NCBI RefSeq assembly: GCF_027497235.1
Contig: NZ_CP114902.1
Coordinates: 2,369,501-2,433,500, forward strand
Direction: 5' to 3'
Length of the DNA: 64,000 nt
Source: Micromonospora sp. WMMD1128
Lineage (GTDB): Bacteria; Actinomycetota; Actinomycetes; Mycobacteriales; Micromonosporaceae
Part shown: positions 43,296 through 54,686 of the stretch, piece by piece
Layout of the letters: every line of letters begins with the position of its first letter
Position numbering within the stretch: position 1 is the stretch's first letter
Notes under the pieces: generated by a model
The model's database searches: none
The model's input: only the letters and a program-made list of their open reading frames with translations
What the model was told of the DNA's origin: nothing
Program-made: the position numbers and the translations under genes

Positions 43296-43741
43296 CCCGA
43301 CCCGGCCTCCCGCCATCCGTCTCGTCCGGCCGTGCGTCGTCCGGCCGTGCGTCGTCCGGCCGTGCGTCGTCCGGCCCTGTGTCGTCCGGCCCTGTGTCGT
43401 CCGGCCCCGCGGCCAACGCGCCCACCGACCGGGGGCTCCAGGTGGAACGGACGGTGTTGGCCTGGCGGCGTACCGCGGCTGCGTTCGTCGTGGCGGCGGC
43501 CGTGGCCGGCCGGCTCCTGCTGCCGCACCGCGGCGGGTGGCTCTTCCTGGCCGCCGTCACGGGCGCGACCGCGATCGTCGTCGCCGCGGCGGTGGCGCTG
43601 CGCCGCCGCCACCCCGTCACCGACCTGCCGGCGGCCCCGGACGCCGCCCGTACACCCGCCCGCTGGCTGGCGGCGGTGACGGTCGCCACTCTCGTCGGAG
43701 GGCTCGGCGTCGCGCTCGCCGTCCTCGTCGGCTCACCCTGA
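43292..43741 (+). CDS. DUF202-domain membrane protein with repeated linker
   Basis: 149 residues from the GTG overlapping the previous stop. The first about 40 residues contain SSGRA/SSGPV pentapeptide repeats, followed by DRGLQVERTVLAWRRTAAAFVVAAAVAGR, a shorter DUF202 signature, and three helices. DUF202 genes often occur in such pairs, suggesting a hetero-oligomer. The repeats are likely disordered and variable in length. Confidence 0.82.
   Translation: MTRPGLPPSVSSGRASSGRASSGRASSGPVSSGPVSSGPAANAPTDRGLQVERTVLAWRRTAAAFVVAAAVAGRLLLPHRGGWLFLAAVTGATAIVVAAAVALRRRHPVTDLPAAPDAARTPARWLAAVTVATLVGGLGVALAVLVGSP
43322..43411 (+). repeat. 15-bp coding tandem repeat, six copies
   Basis: Six in-frame copies of a unit based on TCGTCCGGCCGTGCG encode SSGRA three times and then SSGPV/SSGPA. 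The last three copies share changes at the same bases, showing stepwise duplication. Confidence 0.9.
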
Positions 43742-43826
43742 CCGGAGCCGGACAGTCCGCGTCCCGATGGACGGCCACCGGCCACACCGACCGGCGTCAC
43801 CAGCTCGCGGGCTGCGCGGAGGGCGG

Positions 43827-43919
43827 GTGGAACGTCATGGGTGTCTCGGGCGGCCTGATGCACCCGTGGCGTTCCACTCGTGGGTTGATCGGAGGGTGGG
43901 TGGAACGTCATGGGTGTCT
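43827..43919. repeat. pair of 20-bp direct repeats
   Basis: GTGGAACGTCATGGGTGTCT occurs at 43827–43846 and 43900–43919, with GTTCCAC in reverse orientation between them (43871). They lie in a 348-base gap without a recognised gene. Confidence 0.8.
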
Positions 43920-44089
43920 GCGGCGCGGGAATGCGGCCACGGCGCTGGCCCCGGGCGGGAGGTCGGCAATCCGGTGCACGCGCGGTGGGTTCCCGACCCC
44001 CCACCGACGAACGCACCGGGCCCGCGCTCAAGGTTCCGACCGACCACTGATCGGTCGTGGGGTGCGCGGACGTGCCAGAATCGGCAGCC

Positions 44090-44569
44090 GTGTCCTACCT
44101 ACCCGCGCAGCCGTACCAGCCGATGCCGGCCGCCCCACTGACCGCCTACCCGCAACCGATCACGCCGCCGCCGGGCCACGCGGTGCTCGTCGTCTCGGTG
44201 AACCGGGGGCCGTACGCGATCCCGGTGCCGACGACCAGCCGCTTCAAGGTCGACAAGCTGGCGGTGCCGATCCCCGGCGAGGGCACCTGGCACATCGCGG
44301 TCCCGCCCGGCCCGCACGACGTCCGGTACACCGACTTCATGGGCATCCCGATCGTCACCACGTCGCTGGTGGCCCAGCCGGGGGCGGCGCATCACCTGTC
44401 GTTCCGCTTCGGCGCGTGGCGCAACCGGGTGCACGACGGCTACGGCACCGACGTGACGCGCTTCGGCCTCTGGTCGAACTACACCGTCGCGCTCGTCGCA
44501 CTGGCCGTCATGGTGCCGCTCTGCTGCGGAGTGGTCGGGCTGATTTCGGGCGGCCTCACCTCGACCTGA
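44090..44569 (+). CDS. hypothetical membrane-anchored protein
   Basis: 159 residues from a GTG. A Pro/Tyr/Gln-rich N-terminus (SYLPAQPYQPMPAAPLTAYPQ) leads into a beta-rich domain (VVSVNRGPYAIPVPTTSRFKVD … PGPHDVRYTDFMG) and one C-terminal helix (LVALAVMVPLCCGVVGLI). I do not recognise the family. The beta domain resembles those of other actinobacterial tail-anchored proteins. Confidence 0.6.
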   Translation: MSYLPAQPYQPMPAAPLTAYPQPITPPPGHAVLVVSVNRGPYAIPVPTTSRFKVDKLAVPIPGEGTWHIAVPPGPHDVRYTDFMGIPIVTTSLVAQPGAAHHLSFRFGAWRNRVHDGYGTDVTRFGLWSNYTVALVALAVMVPLCCGVVGLISGGLTST

Positions 44570-44721
44570 CCGACCCGAAGCCGCCCGAGCCGGCGCGGTG
44601 ACCACGGCGTAGGTCTGCGCGAGCGCTGCTCCGGCCGGGTCGGGAGGTCGATGTGGTCGGTGCCGACCCGACGGCAAGGATGCCCTTCGGTGTGACGCCG
44701 GAGGGCATCGACGCGGACGGG

Positions 44722-44919
44722 TCAGGCGGGGCCGAGCCGCTTGGCCAGGTCCACGAAGGACCGCCAGGACGCGGCGTCGACGTGCAGGGTGCCGCCGTCG
44801 CGGTCCTTGGTGTCGCGGACCAGCACGATGCCCGGCAGGTTGTCGGCGACCTCGACGCAGGAGCCACCGTTGCCGCCGGACCGGGTCGACTTCCGCCACT
44901 GAGGGGTGGTCAGTTCCAT
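44722..44919 (-). CDS. DUF397 protein
   Basis: 65 residues. WRKSTRSGGNGGSCVEVADN and VLVRDTKDRDGGTLHVDAASWRSFV are the DUF397 signature. Its ATG overlaps the end of the XRE regulator gene by ten bases. In Streptomyces such proteins pair with XRE regulators (for example WhiJ-type loci) and oppose their repression. Confidence 0.92.
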   Translation of the reverse strand: MELTTPQWRKSTRSGGNGGSCVEVADNLPGIVLVRDTKDRDGGTLHVDAASWRSFVDLAKRLGPA

Positions 44920-45707
44920 GACTTCGCCACTTCCTTGATCAGCTTGAGGGACTGCCGGCGGGGGAGTGCCTCGTTCCGCACGATCTCCCACGTCTTCGCG
45001 AGCCTAGCAACGTCGGCCGGCGCCTCGACGATCTGCGCGGTGAGCTGGTTGTCCGCATGAACCACCCGGCTCCCGTCGGGCAGCTCCGCGATGATGAACT
45101 GCCCGGCCAGGCCCAGGTACATGCCGGCGTCGACCGGCACCACGTGCACCTGGACGTGTTCCAGCACGGCCAGTTCCACCAGCCGGTCGAACTGCTCGGC
45201 CATCAGCCCCGGGGCGTCGAGCACCGGCCGGCGCAGCACCGACTCGTCGATGACGGCGATGAGCTGCGGCGGATGCGGCCCGGTCAGGACCGCCTGCCGA
45301 CCGAGACGGCTCGTCACGATGCGGTCGCACTCCTCCGGGGTGAACCGGCCGCCGGCAAGCGTCGCGCGGGCGTACCGCTCGGTCTGGAACAGGCCCGGCA
45401 GGTAGGCCAGCTCGAACCAGCGCAGCGTGGTCGCCTCCCGCTCGAACACGATCCACTCCCGCAGCCACGCCGGATCGGCGTCGAGCGACCCCAGCGCGCG
45501 CAGCATCCGCTCGAACCGGCCGCCGGTGCCGAACCGCTCGTCGATCGTCCGCATGTATTCCTTGGTCGGGGCGCGTCCGGCGGTCTCCACCCCGCTGACG
45601 TGCGACCCCGAGTAGTCGATCTTCCGGGCGAATTCCTCCTGGCTCATCTCGACCGACGCCCGGAACAGGCGCAGCTCGCCGATCACATAGTTCGTCGCGT
45701 TCCCCAT
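44910..45707 (-). CDS. XRE-family regulator with DUF5753 domain
   Basis: 265 residues from the ATG at 45707. The helix-turn-helix is at residues about 10–65 (RASVEMSQEEFARKIDYSGSHVSGVETAGRAPT). The DUF5753 sensor domain follows (LRWFELAYLPGLFQTERYARA … PVDAGMYLGLAGQFIIAEL). It forms a coupled pair with the DUF397 gene and probably influences development or specialised metabolism. Confidence 0.92.
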   Translation of the reverse strand: MGNATNYVIGELRLFRASVEMSQEEFARKIDYSGSHVSGVETAGRAPTKEYMRTIDERFGTGGRFERMLRALGSLDADPAWLREWIVFEREATTLRWFELAYLPGLFQTERYARATLAGGRFTPEECDRIVTSRLGRQAVLTGPHPPQLIAVIDESVLRRPVLDAPGLMAEQFDRLVELAVLEHVQVHVVPVDAGMYLGLAGQFIIAELPDGSRVVHADNQLTAQIVEAPADVARLAKTWEIVRNEALPRRQSLKLIKEVAKSWN

Positions 45708-45884
45708 CGTCTCCCCGATCTCCGCCCGGCCCGACTGCCCCGATGCCGCCGGTCCTGACCCGTACGGACGCACCGGGCGTTGATCCACGGTAGTCGAACA
45801 ATTACCAACTGTCATCGAGGCGAGCCGTCGTGGACCGTGTCCCCGAGATCTTGGTGCGGGGCCGCCATGTGCTATCCACGACGC

Positions 45885-46862
45885 ATGGCCGACGACCAGC
45901 ACGTTTCCCCCGCGGGTGCCGACATCCGCGACCACCGACTGATCTACGGCTGCATGGGGCTGGGCGGCGGGTGGGACGACGAACCGTACGGCGCGCCGGA
46001 GATCGCGGCGGCCCAGGCGGCCGTCGAGGCCGCCCTGGAGATCGGCGTCACCGCGTTCGACCACGCGGACATCTACCGCAACGGCAAGGCCGAGGCGGTC
46101 TTCGGTGAGGTGCTCGCCCGCGCGCCGGAACTCCGCTCGCGCGTCCAGATCCAGACGAAGTGCGGCATCCGCCTGGCCGGCGACGACGGGCCGGGCCGCT
46201 ACGACCTGCGCGGCACGCACATCACGCACAGCGTCGAACGGAGCCTGACCCGGCTGCGCACCGACGTGCTCGATGTGCTGCTGCTGCACCGGCCGGACCC
46301 GCTGGCCGACCCGGACGAGGTGGCCGAGGCGCTGACCTCGCTGCACCGGCAGGGCCTGGTGCGGCAGTTCGGCGTGTCGAACATGGCGGCGGCGCAGATC
46401 GCCCACCTCCAGGCGTCGCTCGACGTGCCGCTGGTCGTCAACCAGTTGGAGATGAGCCTCGCCCGCCGCGACTGGGTCGAGGCCGGCGTCCTGGTGAACA
46501 CCGCCGAGTCCACAAGCACCGGGTTTCCGCTCGGCACCCTGGAGCACTGCCGGGCGCACCGGATCGGCGTCCAGGCATGGAGTCCGCTGGCGCGCGGGCG
46601 CTTCACCGGCGCCGGGCGTACCCCGGCCGACCGGGAGACCGCCGAGAGGGTCGCCGCGCTCGCCGGCGCCAAGGGCACCACGCCGGAGGCGATCGTCCTG
46701 TGGTGGATCCAGCGGCATCCGGCGCGGGTGGCGCCGGTGATCGGCACCGCGGACCCGGACCGCATCCGCGCCTGCCGGGACGCGGCCCGCCGCGACCCGG
46801 AACTGACCCGCGAGGACTGGTACGACCTCTGGGTTACCGCCCGCGGCGCCCCACTGCCCTGA
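45885..46862 (+). CDS. aldo/keto reductase, YdhF-like
   Basis: 325 residues from the ATG at 45885. The catalytic tetrad is present: Asp/Tyr in FDHADIYRNGKAE, Lys in IQTKCGI and His in LLLHRPDP. QAWSPLARGRF and GTADPDRIRACRDA complete the NADP(H)-binding face. The substrate is unknown. It is convergent with the esterase gene and shares a strong terminator. Confidence 0.92.
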   Translation: MADDQHVSPAGADIRDHRLIYGCMGLGGGWDDEPYGAPEIAAAQAAVEAALEIGVTAFDHADIYRNGKAEAVFGEVLARAPELRSRVQIQTKCGIRLAGDDGPGRYDLRGTHITHSVERSLTRLRTDVLDVLLLHRPDPLADPDEVAEALTSLHRQGLVRQFGVSNMAAAQIAHLQASLDVPLVVNQLEMSLARRDWVEAGVLVNTAESTSTGFPLGTLEHCRAHRIGVQAWSPLARGRFTGAGRTPADRETAERVAALAGAKGTTPEAIVLWWIQRHPARVAPVIGTADPDRIRACRDAARRDPELTREDWYDLWVTARGAPLP

Positions 46863-46890
46863 CAGCCCGTGCCCCCGCGCGCCCATGCCG

Positions 46891-46944
46891 GATTCCCGGA
46901 AAGAGTGGCTGTCCGAGCCTGGACAGCCACTCTTTCCGGGAATC
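46891..46944. terminator. bidirectional terminator with perfect 24-bp stem
   Basis: Two perfectly complementary 24-base arms (46891–46914 and 46921–46944) surround a 6-base loop, GAGCCT. It lies between the convergent aldo/keto reductase and esterase genes and can serve both. Confidence 0.88.
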
Positions 46945-46956
46945 AGCGGGACGGGG

Positions 46957-48327
46957 TCAGGCGAGGGTGCAGGTGGCGCCGTTGAGGGTGAAGGAACTCG
47001 GGCGGCCGGTGTTACCGGTGTGGGTGGCCTGGAATCCGATCGTGGTCGATCCGTTCGCCGGGATGGTGCCGTTGTAGCTGACGTTGCGCGCCGTCACCTG
47101 GCCGGAGCTGGGGGAGTACGACGCGTTCCAGCCCGAGGTGATGTTCTGTCCACCGGGCAGCGTGAACCCCAGCGACCAGCCGTTCACCGCGGCGGATCCG
47201 GTGTTGGTGATGGTGATGTTCTCCGTCAGCCCGGTGTTCCAGGCGTTCAGGTCGACGCTCACCCGGCAGGCGCCGGAGCCCGGCGGCGGCGTGGTCGGGG
47301 GCGGCGTCGGCGAGGTGGTCGGGCTCGGCGAGGTGGTGGGGCTCGGCGAGACGGTCGGGCTGGGTGAGACGGTCGGCGACGTGGTGGGGCTCGTGCCGGT
47401 CAGGCCGAAGAACGCGATGGCGACCGCCGCCATGCCGCCGGACGGCAGGCTGTGCCCGGCGCCCTGGACGCTGTACGCCTCGACCTGGACGGTGCCGTTG
47501 GCGTCGGCGTAGCGCCGCCGGTTCCAGTTGGCCTGCGGCGTGTCGGTGGAGGTGGGCGTCTGGCTGAGGCCGAACACGTTCGTCCACTGCTCGATGGTCT
47601 CCTGGAGCAGCGAGTACGGCACGAGGGTGTCGGCGGTGCCGTGCCAGAGCTGCACCCGGGGGCGGGGACCGGAGTAGCCGGGGTACGCCGCGCGGACCGC
47701 GTCGCCCCACTGCTGCGGGGTCCGGTTCATGTTGCCGCCGGTGCACTGGCTGCTGCCCGGCGGGTAGTCCGCCGCGTTCGCGAAGCAGTTGTAGGGCACG
47801 CCCATGAATGCCGCGCCGGCCTTGAACACGTCCGGGTAGAGCGCCAGCATGTGGTTGGTCATCATGCCGCCGGACGAGCTGCCGGTGGCGTAGACCCGGT
47901 CCGGGTCGGCGCCGTACTGCTGCTGGACATAGCGGACCATCGAGACGATCGACACCGGGTCGCTGCCGCCGCCGCGGCGCTTGGCGGCGTCGGACCAGGT
48001 GTCGAAGCAGTTGCCGAAGCCGGCCTGCTGGGTCGCGCTGGGGTAGATCACGATGTACCCGTACCGGTCGGCGAGCGAGGCGAACTCGCTGCCGGAGTAG
48101 AAGCCCGGTCCGGAGCCGCCGCAGCCGTGCATGGCCACCACGGTCGCCGGTCGCGCCGGCCGGTTGTCCGGGACGTAGACGTGCATGCGCATCCGCCCCG
48201 GGTTGTCGCCGAAGCTGGTCACCTCGGTCAGCGACGCCGCGTACGCGGGTTGCATGGCCGGGATGACCAGGCCGGCGCCCGCCAGCGTGGCGGCCAGCGC
48301 GAGCAGCATCTTCCCTCTGATTTTCAC
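46957..48327 (-). CDS. secreted CE1/PHB-depolymerase-family esterase with CBM2
   Basis: 456 residues from the GTG at 48327, preceded by AAGGAG. A signal peptide ends near AYAAS. The catalytic domain has MHGCGGSGPGFY (oxyanion region), the nucleophile in TGSSSGGMM (near 150), and the His in QGAGHSLP. A Pro/Thr/Ser linker with SPTTSPSP repeats joins a C-terminal CBM2 (CRVSVDLNAWNTGLTENITITN … GATCTLA) with its cysteine pair. Family members are acetylxylan or feruloyl esterases, or PHB depolymerases. The CBM2 and the xylanase nearby favour acetylxylan or feruloyl esterase. Confidence 0.9.
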   Translation of the reverse strand: MKIRGKMLLALAATLAGAGLVIPAMQPAYAASLTEVTSFGDNPGRMRMHVYVPDNRPARPATVVAMHGCGGSGPGFYSGSEFASLADRYGYIVIYPSATQQAGFGNCFDTWSDAAKRRGGGSDPVSIVSMVRYVQQQYGADPDRVYATGSSSGGMMTNHMLALYPDVFKAGAAFMGVPYNCFANAADYPPGSSQCTGGNMNRTPQQWGDAVRAAYPGYSGPRPRVQLWHGTADTLVPYSLLQETIEQWTNVFGLSQTPTSTDTPQANWNRRRYADANGTVQVEAYSVQGAGHSLPSGGMAAVAIAFFGLTGTSPTTSPTVSPSPTVSPSPTTSPSPTTSPTPPPTTPPPGSGACRVSVDLNAWNTGLTENITITNTGSAAVNGWSLGFTLPGGQNITSGWNASYSPSSGQVTARNVSYNGTIPANGSTTIGFQATHTGNTGRPSSFTLNGATCTLA

Positions 48328-48514
48328 GGAGACTCCTTCGATCACCTGTGCAGGTTGGGGTCGTCGGTGGTGCGCCCTGCCCGGCTCCGCGTCGGGTAGC
48401 ACATAGTGTTCTCGCCGGTCCGCGAAGTGTCAATCGACGTATCACGATGTGCATGACACCGGCGTGATCCGTCTACAGTCGAGGTCCCATCCCCGAGCCG
48501 AGTCCGGAGCGCCC

Positions 48515-49483
48515 GTGGCCAGCGCGTTCGACATCGAGGAGATCTACCCGGACGAGCCGTCGGTGCGGCTGCCCCGGAGGCAGTCCGGCACCGCGCCGCA
48601 GGGCGTCGCGGTGACGCTGATGGCGGACTACACCCTGCGTACCCGGGCGGCTCTTCCGTCCGCGGCGATCGTGGCGCTGCTCGCGGAGGCCGGGGTGAGC
48701 AGCGCCGGCGCCCGGACCGCGATCAGCCGGCTGGCCCGCCGCGGCGTGCTGGAGCGCAGCCGGGCGGGCCGCAACAGCTCCTACCGGCTCAGCCAATCCG
48801 TCGCCGCGAACCTCTCCGCCGGCGGGCACTGGATCCTCGACTCCACCTCGCCCGCGGCGCCGTGGGACGGGTGCTGGACGATCGTCGCCTTCTCGCTGCC
48901 GCAGGATCACAGCGCGCAGCGGCGGGCGTTGCGCGGCCAGCTCCGCTGGCTCGGCTACGCGCCGCTGTACGACGGGCTGTGGATCTCGCCGCACGAGTTG
49001 ACCCGGGCGGCGCGTGCGCGGCTGGCCCAGCTCACCCTGGGCGCGGTCACGGTGTTCCGGGGCCGGCACGCGGAGCTGGACGCGCCCGGCGGGCGTCCGC
49101 CGATCGAGGCATGGGACATCACCGCCATCAGCCGGCAGTACGAGGAGTTCCTGCGCCGGTGGACCCCGCTGGCGTCCCGGACCGGGTCGGTCGACGGCGC
49201 GGCGGCGGTGCGGGCGCGCACCGAGGTGATGGACACCTACCGGCGGTTCCCCACGCTCGACCCGCAACTGCCGCTGGAGCTGCTGCCGGCCGGCTGGCCC
49301 CGGCAGGCGGCCCGGGACCTGTTCGCGGCCGTCTACGACGGCCTGGCCGAACCCGCCGAGCGGCACGTCCGGGACGTCGTCGCGGGGCACGCCGGCGGCG
49401 CGTCGCCGGAGGTCCGGGCGCACACCACCGCCGACCTGCTTGCCGGGGTACGCGCGAACCCGTGCGCCGCACCGCCGGGGTGA
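48515..49483 (+). CDS. PaaX-family transcriptional regulator
   Basis: 322 residues from the GTG at 48515 with GGAG upstream. The start includes the conserved FDIEEIYPDEPSVRLPRRQSG leader. The winged helix is IVALLAEAGVSSAGARTAISRLARRGVLERSRAGRNSSYRLS, and the PaaX C-terminal domain follows. PaaX of E. coli responds to phenylacetyl-CoA, but no phenylacetate genes are nearby, so the target is unknown. It is divergent from the esterase gene and could regulate it. Confidence 0.9.
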   Translation: MASAFDIEEIYPDEPSVRLPRRQSGTAPQGVAVTLMADYTLRTRAALPSAAIVALLAEAGVSSAGARTAISRLARRGVLERSRAGRNSSYRLSQSVAANLSAGGHWILDSTSPAAPWDGCWTIVAFSLPQDHSAQRRALRGQLRWLGYAPLYDGLWISPHELTRAARARLAQLTLGAVTVFRGRHAELDAPGGRPPIEAWDITAISRQYEEFLRRWTPLASRTGSVDGAAAVRARTEVMDTYRRFPTLDPQLPLELLPAGWPRQAARDLFAAVYDGLAEPAERHVRDVVAGHAGGASPEVRAHTTADLLAGVRANPCAAPPG

Positions 49484-49527
49484 CGAGCGCGGGGTCCCGT
49501 CGCTCCGGCGTCGGGCAGGATGGCGAA

Positions 49528-50316
49528 GTGATCTCGCCAGAACCCGTTCTGACCGACCTCCGTACCGCCTGGGCGCACGAGCTCTCCGACCGGCTGGCCG
49601 GTCTCTACCTGCACGGGTCGCTCGTGGGCGGCGACTTCGCCCCGGGGCGCAGCGACCTCGACCTGCTGGCGGTGCTCGACCGCGACCCGGACGAGCCGCT
49701 CCTCGGCGTGCTCGCCGTGCTGCACGCCGACCTGGACCGCCGGCATCCGGAGTGGGCCGGCCGGATCGAGGTGGAGTACGTCTCGGTGGCGGCGGTCCGC
49801 GACGCCGCTCGCGGGCAGGCCGACCGGCAGCACGTCATCGCCCGGGTCAGTCCCGGCGAACTGCTGCACCTGCTGCCCGCCACCAGCCATCGCGTGGTCA
49901 CCTGGTCATCGGTGCGGGAGCATGGCCGTACGCTGCTCGGCCCGGCGGCCGACGCGTTGCTGCCGGAGATCGATCCCGGTCGCGTCCGCGCGGCCCTGCT
50001 CGACCACGTACGCGACTGGCCGGACTGGGTGGTCGAGATGACCGGCGCCGGCGCGCAGTCCTACGCGGTGCTCACCCTGTGCCGTGCCTACCAGCGCCTC
50101 CGGTGCGGTCGGCAGTTGTCCAAGCGGCAGGCCGCCGAACCGACCGCCGCCGCGTTCCCGCACTGGGCGGGCCTCATCGGCTGGGCGCGCGACTGGTGGT
50201 ACGAATCCGGGCTGGACAGTGATCCGGGCCGGGCCGGCGACGTGCCCGCGTTCGTGCGCGAGGTGAGCGCCGCCGTCCTGGCCGGGGAACCCGACATTCG
50301 AGACCGTGTTCGCTGA
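49528..50316 (+). CDS. aminoglycoside-adenylyltransferase-like nucleotidyltransferase
   Basis: 262 residues from a GTG. The nucleotidyltransferase motif is LHGSLVGGDFAPGRSDLDLLAVL (GS … DLD), followed by a helical domain of the DUF4111 type (YAVLTLCRAYQRLRCGRQLSKRQAAE, a conserved YxxLxxCR region). This is the architecture of ANT(3'')/ANT(9) enzymes, but chromosomal actinobacterial members are often not resistance genes. It starts 45 bases after the PaaX gene. Confidence 0.82.
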   Translation: MISPEPVLTDLRTAWAHELSDRLAGLYLHGSLVGGDFAPGRSDLDLLAVLDRDPDEPLLGVLAVLHADLDRRHPEWAGRIEVEYVSVAAVRDAARGQADRQHVIARVSPGELLHLLPATSHRVVTWSSVREHGRTLLGPAADALLPEIDPGRVRAALLDHVRDWPDWVVEMTGAGAQSYAVLTLCRAYQRLRCGRQLSKRQAAEPTAAAFPHWAGLIGWARDWWYESGLDSDPGRAGDVPAFVREVSAAVLAGEPDIRDRVR

Positions 50317-50474
50317 TCAGCCGGGTACCGAACGTGGGCCGGCGTCCGCGGGCTTCGCGTCCCCGCTCGCCGGCCGGCGCGGCCCGGTCAGGCGGGCTGA
50401 CCCGCGGTGAGCGCGGCGGCCGGAGCGGCAGGCGACCGAAGGCCCCGGTCCCGATCTTCTGGACCGGAAAGTCT

Positions 50475-50487
50475 CCGAAAGTTTCGG
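50475..50487. promoter_or_regulatory. candidate xylanase operator (CGAAA-N-TTTCG type)
   Basis: CCGAAA-G-TTTCGG is an inverted repeat with 6-base arms, 262 bases upstream of the xylanase start. CGAAA-type palindromes have been reported upstream of actinomycete xylanase genes, as I recall. A second short palindrome, TTCCGGAA (50607–50614), lies just before the promoter. Confidence 0.55.
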
Positions 50488-50618
50488 TACCTGATCTCCG
50501 TCAGGGCCCACCGGACGTGCGGTGTCGAAGCGCTTCACCTGACCGTCTGCCAGCACCTATGCCGTCTCCATGGCCCCGCTGCCGCGGTCATCGGTTTCCA
50601 TGATGTTTCCGGAAGTTG

Positions 50619-50647
50619 TTGACACAATGAACGACGTCTCCAATACT
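50619..50647 (+). promoter_or_regulatory. sigma-70-type promoter of xylanase gene
   Basis: TTGACA (50619–50624) and AATACT (50642–50647) are separated by 17 bases, close to the housekeeping consensus. This leaves a leader of about 95 bases before the ATG. Confidence 0.6.
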
Positions 50648-50748
50648 GTGGCCATCGACTCGCCTCGATGGCGATCGAGGTTCGTCGGCCGGTCGTGGTG
50701 CTGCCACCCGCCGGCCGCGCCCCGCCACCACAGGGAGGTAACACGCCC

Positions 50749-51756
50749 ATGAACGACGCCCCCGTCCGCTCGGGCAGCCGCAGGCGCGGACGCCTCAGGA
50801 TGCTCCTCGGCGGCGCCTGCGCCGTGGCGCTCGCCGCCGCCGGCACGACGGCGGTCCTGTCCAGTCCGGCCTACGCCGACACGACCGTCACGTCGAACCA
50901 GACCGGCACCAACAACGGCTACTTCTTCTCCTTCTGGAAGGACAGTGGCAACGTCTCCATGACCATGGGGAACGGCGGTCAGTACAGCACCCAGTGGAGC
51001 GGCATCAACAACTTCGTGGCCGGCAAGGGCTGGAATCCCGGCACCGCGCGCAACGTCACGTACTCCGGTAGCTTCAACCCGTCCGGCAACGCCTACCTCA
51101 CGTTGTACGGCTGGACCCACAACCCCCTGGTCGAGTACTACATCGTCGACAGCTGGGGCAGCTGGCGCCCGCCGGGCAGCGGCTACATGGGCTCGGTCAG
51201 CTCGGACGGCGGCACGTACGACATCTACCGCACCCAGCGGGTCAACGCGCCGTCGATCGAGGGCGACAACAAGACCTTCTACCAGTACTGGAGCGTCCGG
51301 CAGTCGAAGCGGGTCGGCGGCACCATCTCCGCGGGCAACCACTTCAGCGCCTGGTCCCGGCTCGGCATGAACCTCGGCAACCACGACTACCAGATTCTGG
51401 CCACCGAGGGCTACCAGAGCAGCGGAAACTCCAACGTCACGGTGGACGGCACCGGCGGCTCGAACCCGACCACCCCGCCGCCGAACAACGGTGGCGGCTG
51501 CACGGTCAGCGTGAACCGGGCCGAGGAGTGGGGTGACCGGTTCAACACGACGTTCTCGGTCAGCGGCAGCAGCAACTGGACGGTGCGGATCCAGACCCAG
51601 GGCGGGCAGAGCCTGCAGAACAGCTGGAACGCGTCGATCAGCGGCAACAGCGGCACGCTCACGGCACGTCCGAACGGCAACGGCAACAACTTCGGCATCA
51701 CGCTCTACAAGAACGGCAACAGCAACACGCCGACGGCGACCTGTTCGGCTAGCTGA
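50749..51756 (+). CDS. secreted GH11 endo-1,4-beta-xylanase with CBM2
   Basis: 335 residues. A twin-Arg-like basic N-terminus ([25 protein letters not shown]) forms the signal peptide, ending near AYADT. The GH11 jelly roll has nucleophile Glu129 in [14 protein letters not shown] and acid/base Glu220 in [11 protein letters not shown] short Pro/Asn/Gly linker leads to a C-terminal CBM2 ([21 protein letters not shown]) resembling the xylan-binding CBM2b of Streptomyces xylanases. It hydrolyses xylan outside the cell. A strong promoter, upstream palindromes and a perfect hairpin terminator make it a monocistronic unit. Confidence 0.95.
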   Translation: MNDAPVRSGSRRRGRLRMLLGGACAVALAAAGTTAVLSSPAYADTTVTSNQTGTNNGYFFSFWKDSGNVSMTMGNGGQYSTQWSGINNFVAGKGWNPGTARNVTYSGSFNPSGNAYLTLYGWTHNPLVEYYIVDSWGSWRPPGSGYMGSVSSDGGTYDIYRTQRVNAPSIEGDNKTFYQYWSVRQSKRVGGTISAGNHFSAWSRLGMNLGNHDYQILATEGYQSSGNSNVTVDGTGGSNPTTPPPNNGGGCTVSVNRAEEWGDRFNTTFSVSGSSNWTVRIQTQGGQSLQNSWNASISGNSGTLTARPNGNGNNFGITLYKNGNSNTPTATCSAS

Positions 51757-51772
51757 GCCGACCTTTCGCCCG

Positions 51773-51804
51773 GGTGGGGGCGCCGCGACAGCGGCGCCCC
51801 CACC
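51773..51804 (+). terminator. hairpin terminator after xylanase gene
   Basis: A perfect 14-base stem with loop GACA begins 16 bases after the xylanase stop. Confidence 0.82.
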
Positions 51805-51839
51805 GTCGCGTGTGCCGGCCGACACACCCAGGCCGAAAC

Positions 51840-51869
51840 TTGATTGATTCCAGAAGACTGGACTAAGGT
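51840..51869 (+). promoter_or_regulatory. fur–katG promoter with candidate Fur operator
   Basis: TTGATT and TAAGGT are separated by 18 bases, and the spacer holds TCCAG-AAGA-CTGGA (51849–51862). The -10 lies seven bases before the fur ATG, implying a leaderless or near-leaderless transcript. FurA-type proteins commonly repress their own furA–katG operon from such a site. Confidence 0.65.
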
Positions 51870-51875
51870 CGTGGC

Positions 51876-54624
<2,749 letters not shown>

Positions 54625-54640
54625 TCCGCCTGTTCCACCC

Positions 54641-54683
54641 GACGAGCCCCGGTCGATCCGTCACGGACCGATCGGGGCTCGTC
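54641..54683. terminator. bidirectional terminator between katG and acetyltransferase
   Basis: GACGAGCCCCGGTCGATC pairs with GACCGATCGGGGCTCGTC over about 14–17 bases with one mismatch. It lies between convergent genes. Confidence 0.75.
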
Positions 54684-54686
54684 CGG

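Noticed and set aside
43322..43411. Possible CRISPR or transposon end
   Set aside because: The 15-base units are in frame with a coding sequence and lack spacers.
49528..50316. Calling the nucleotidyltransferase a true aminoglycoside resistance gene
   Set aside because: The fold and motifs fit, but chromosomal actinobacterial relatives often lack resistance activity and no mobile element is near.
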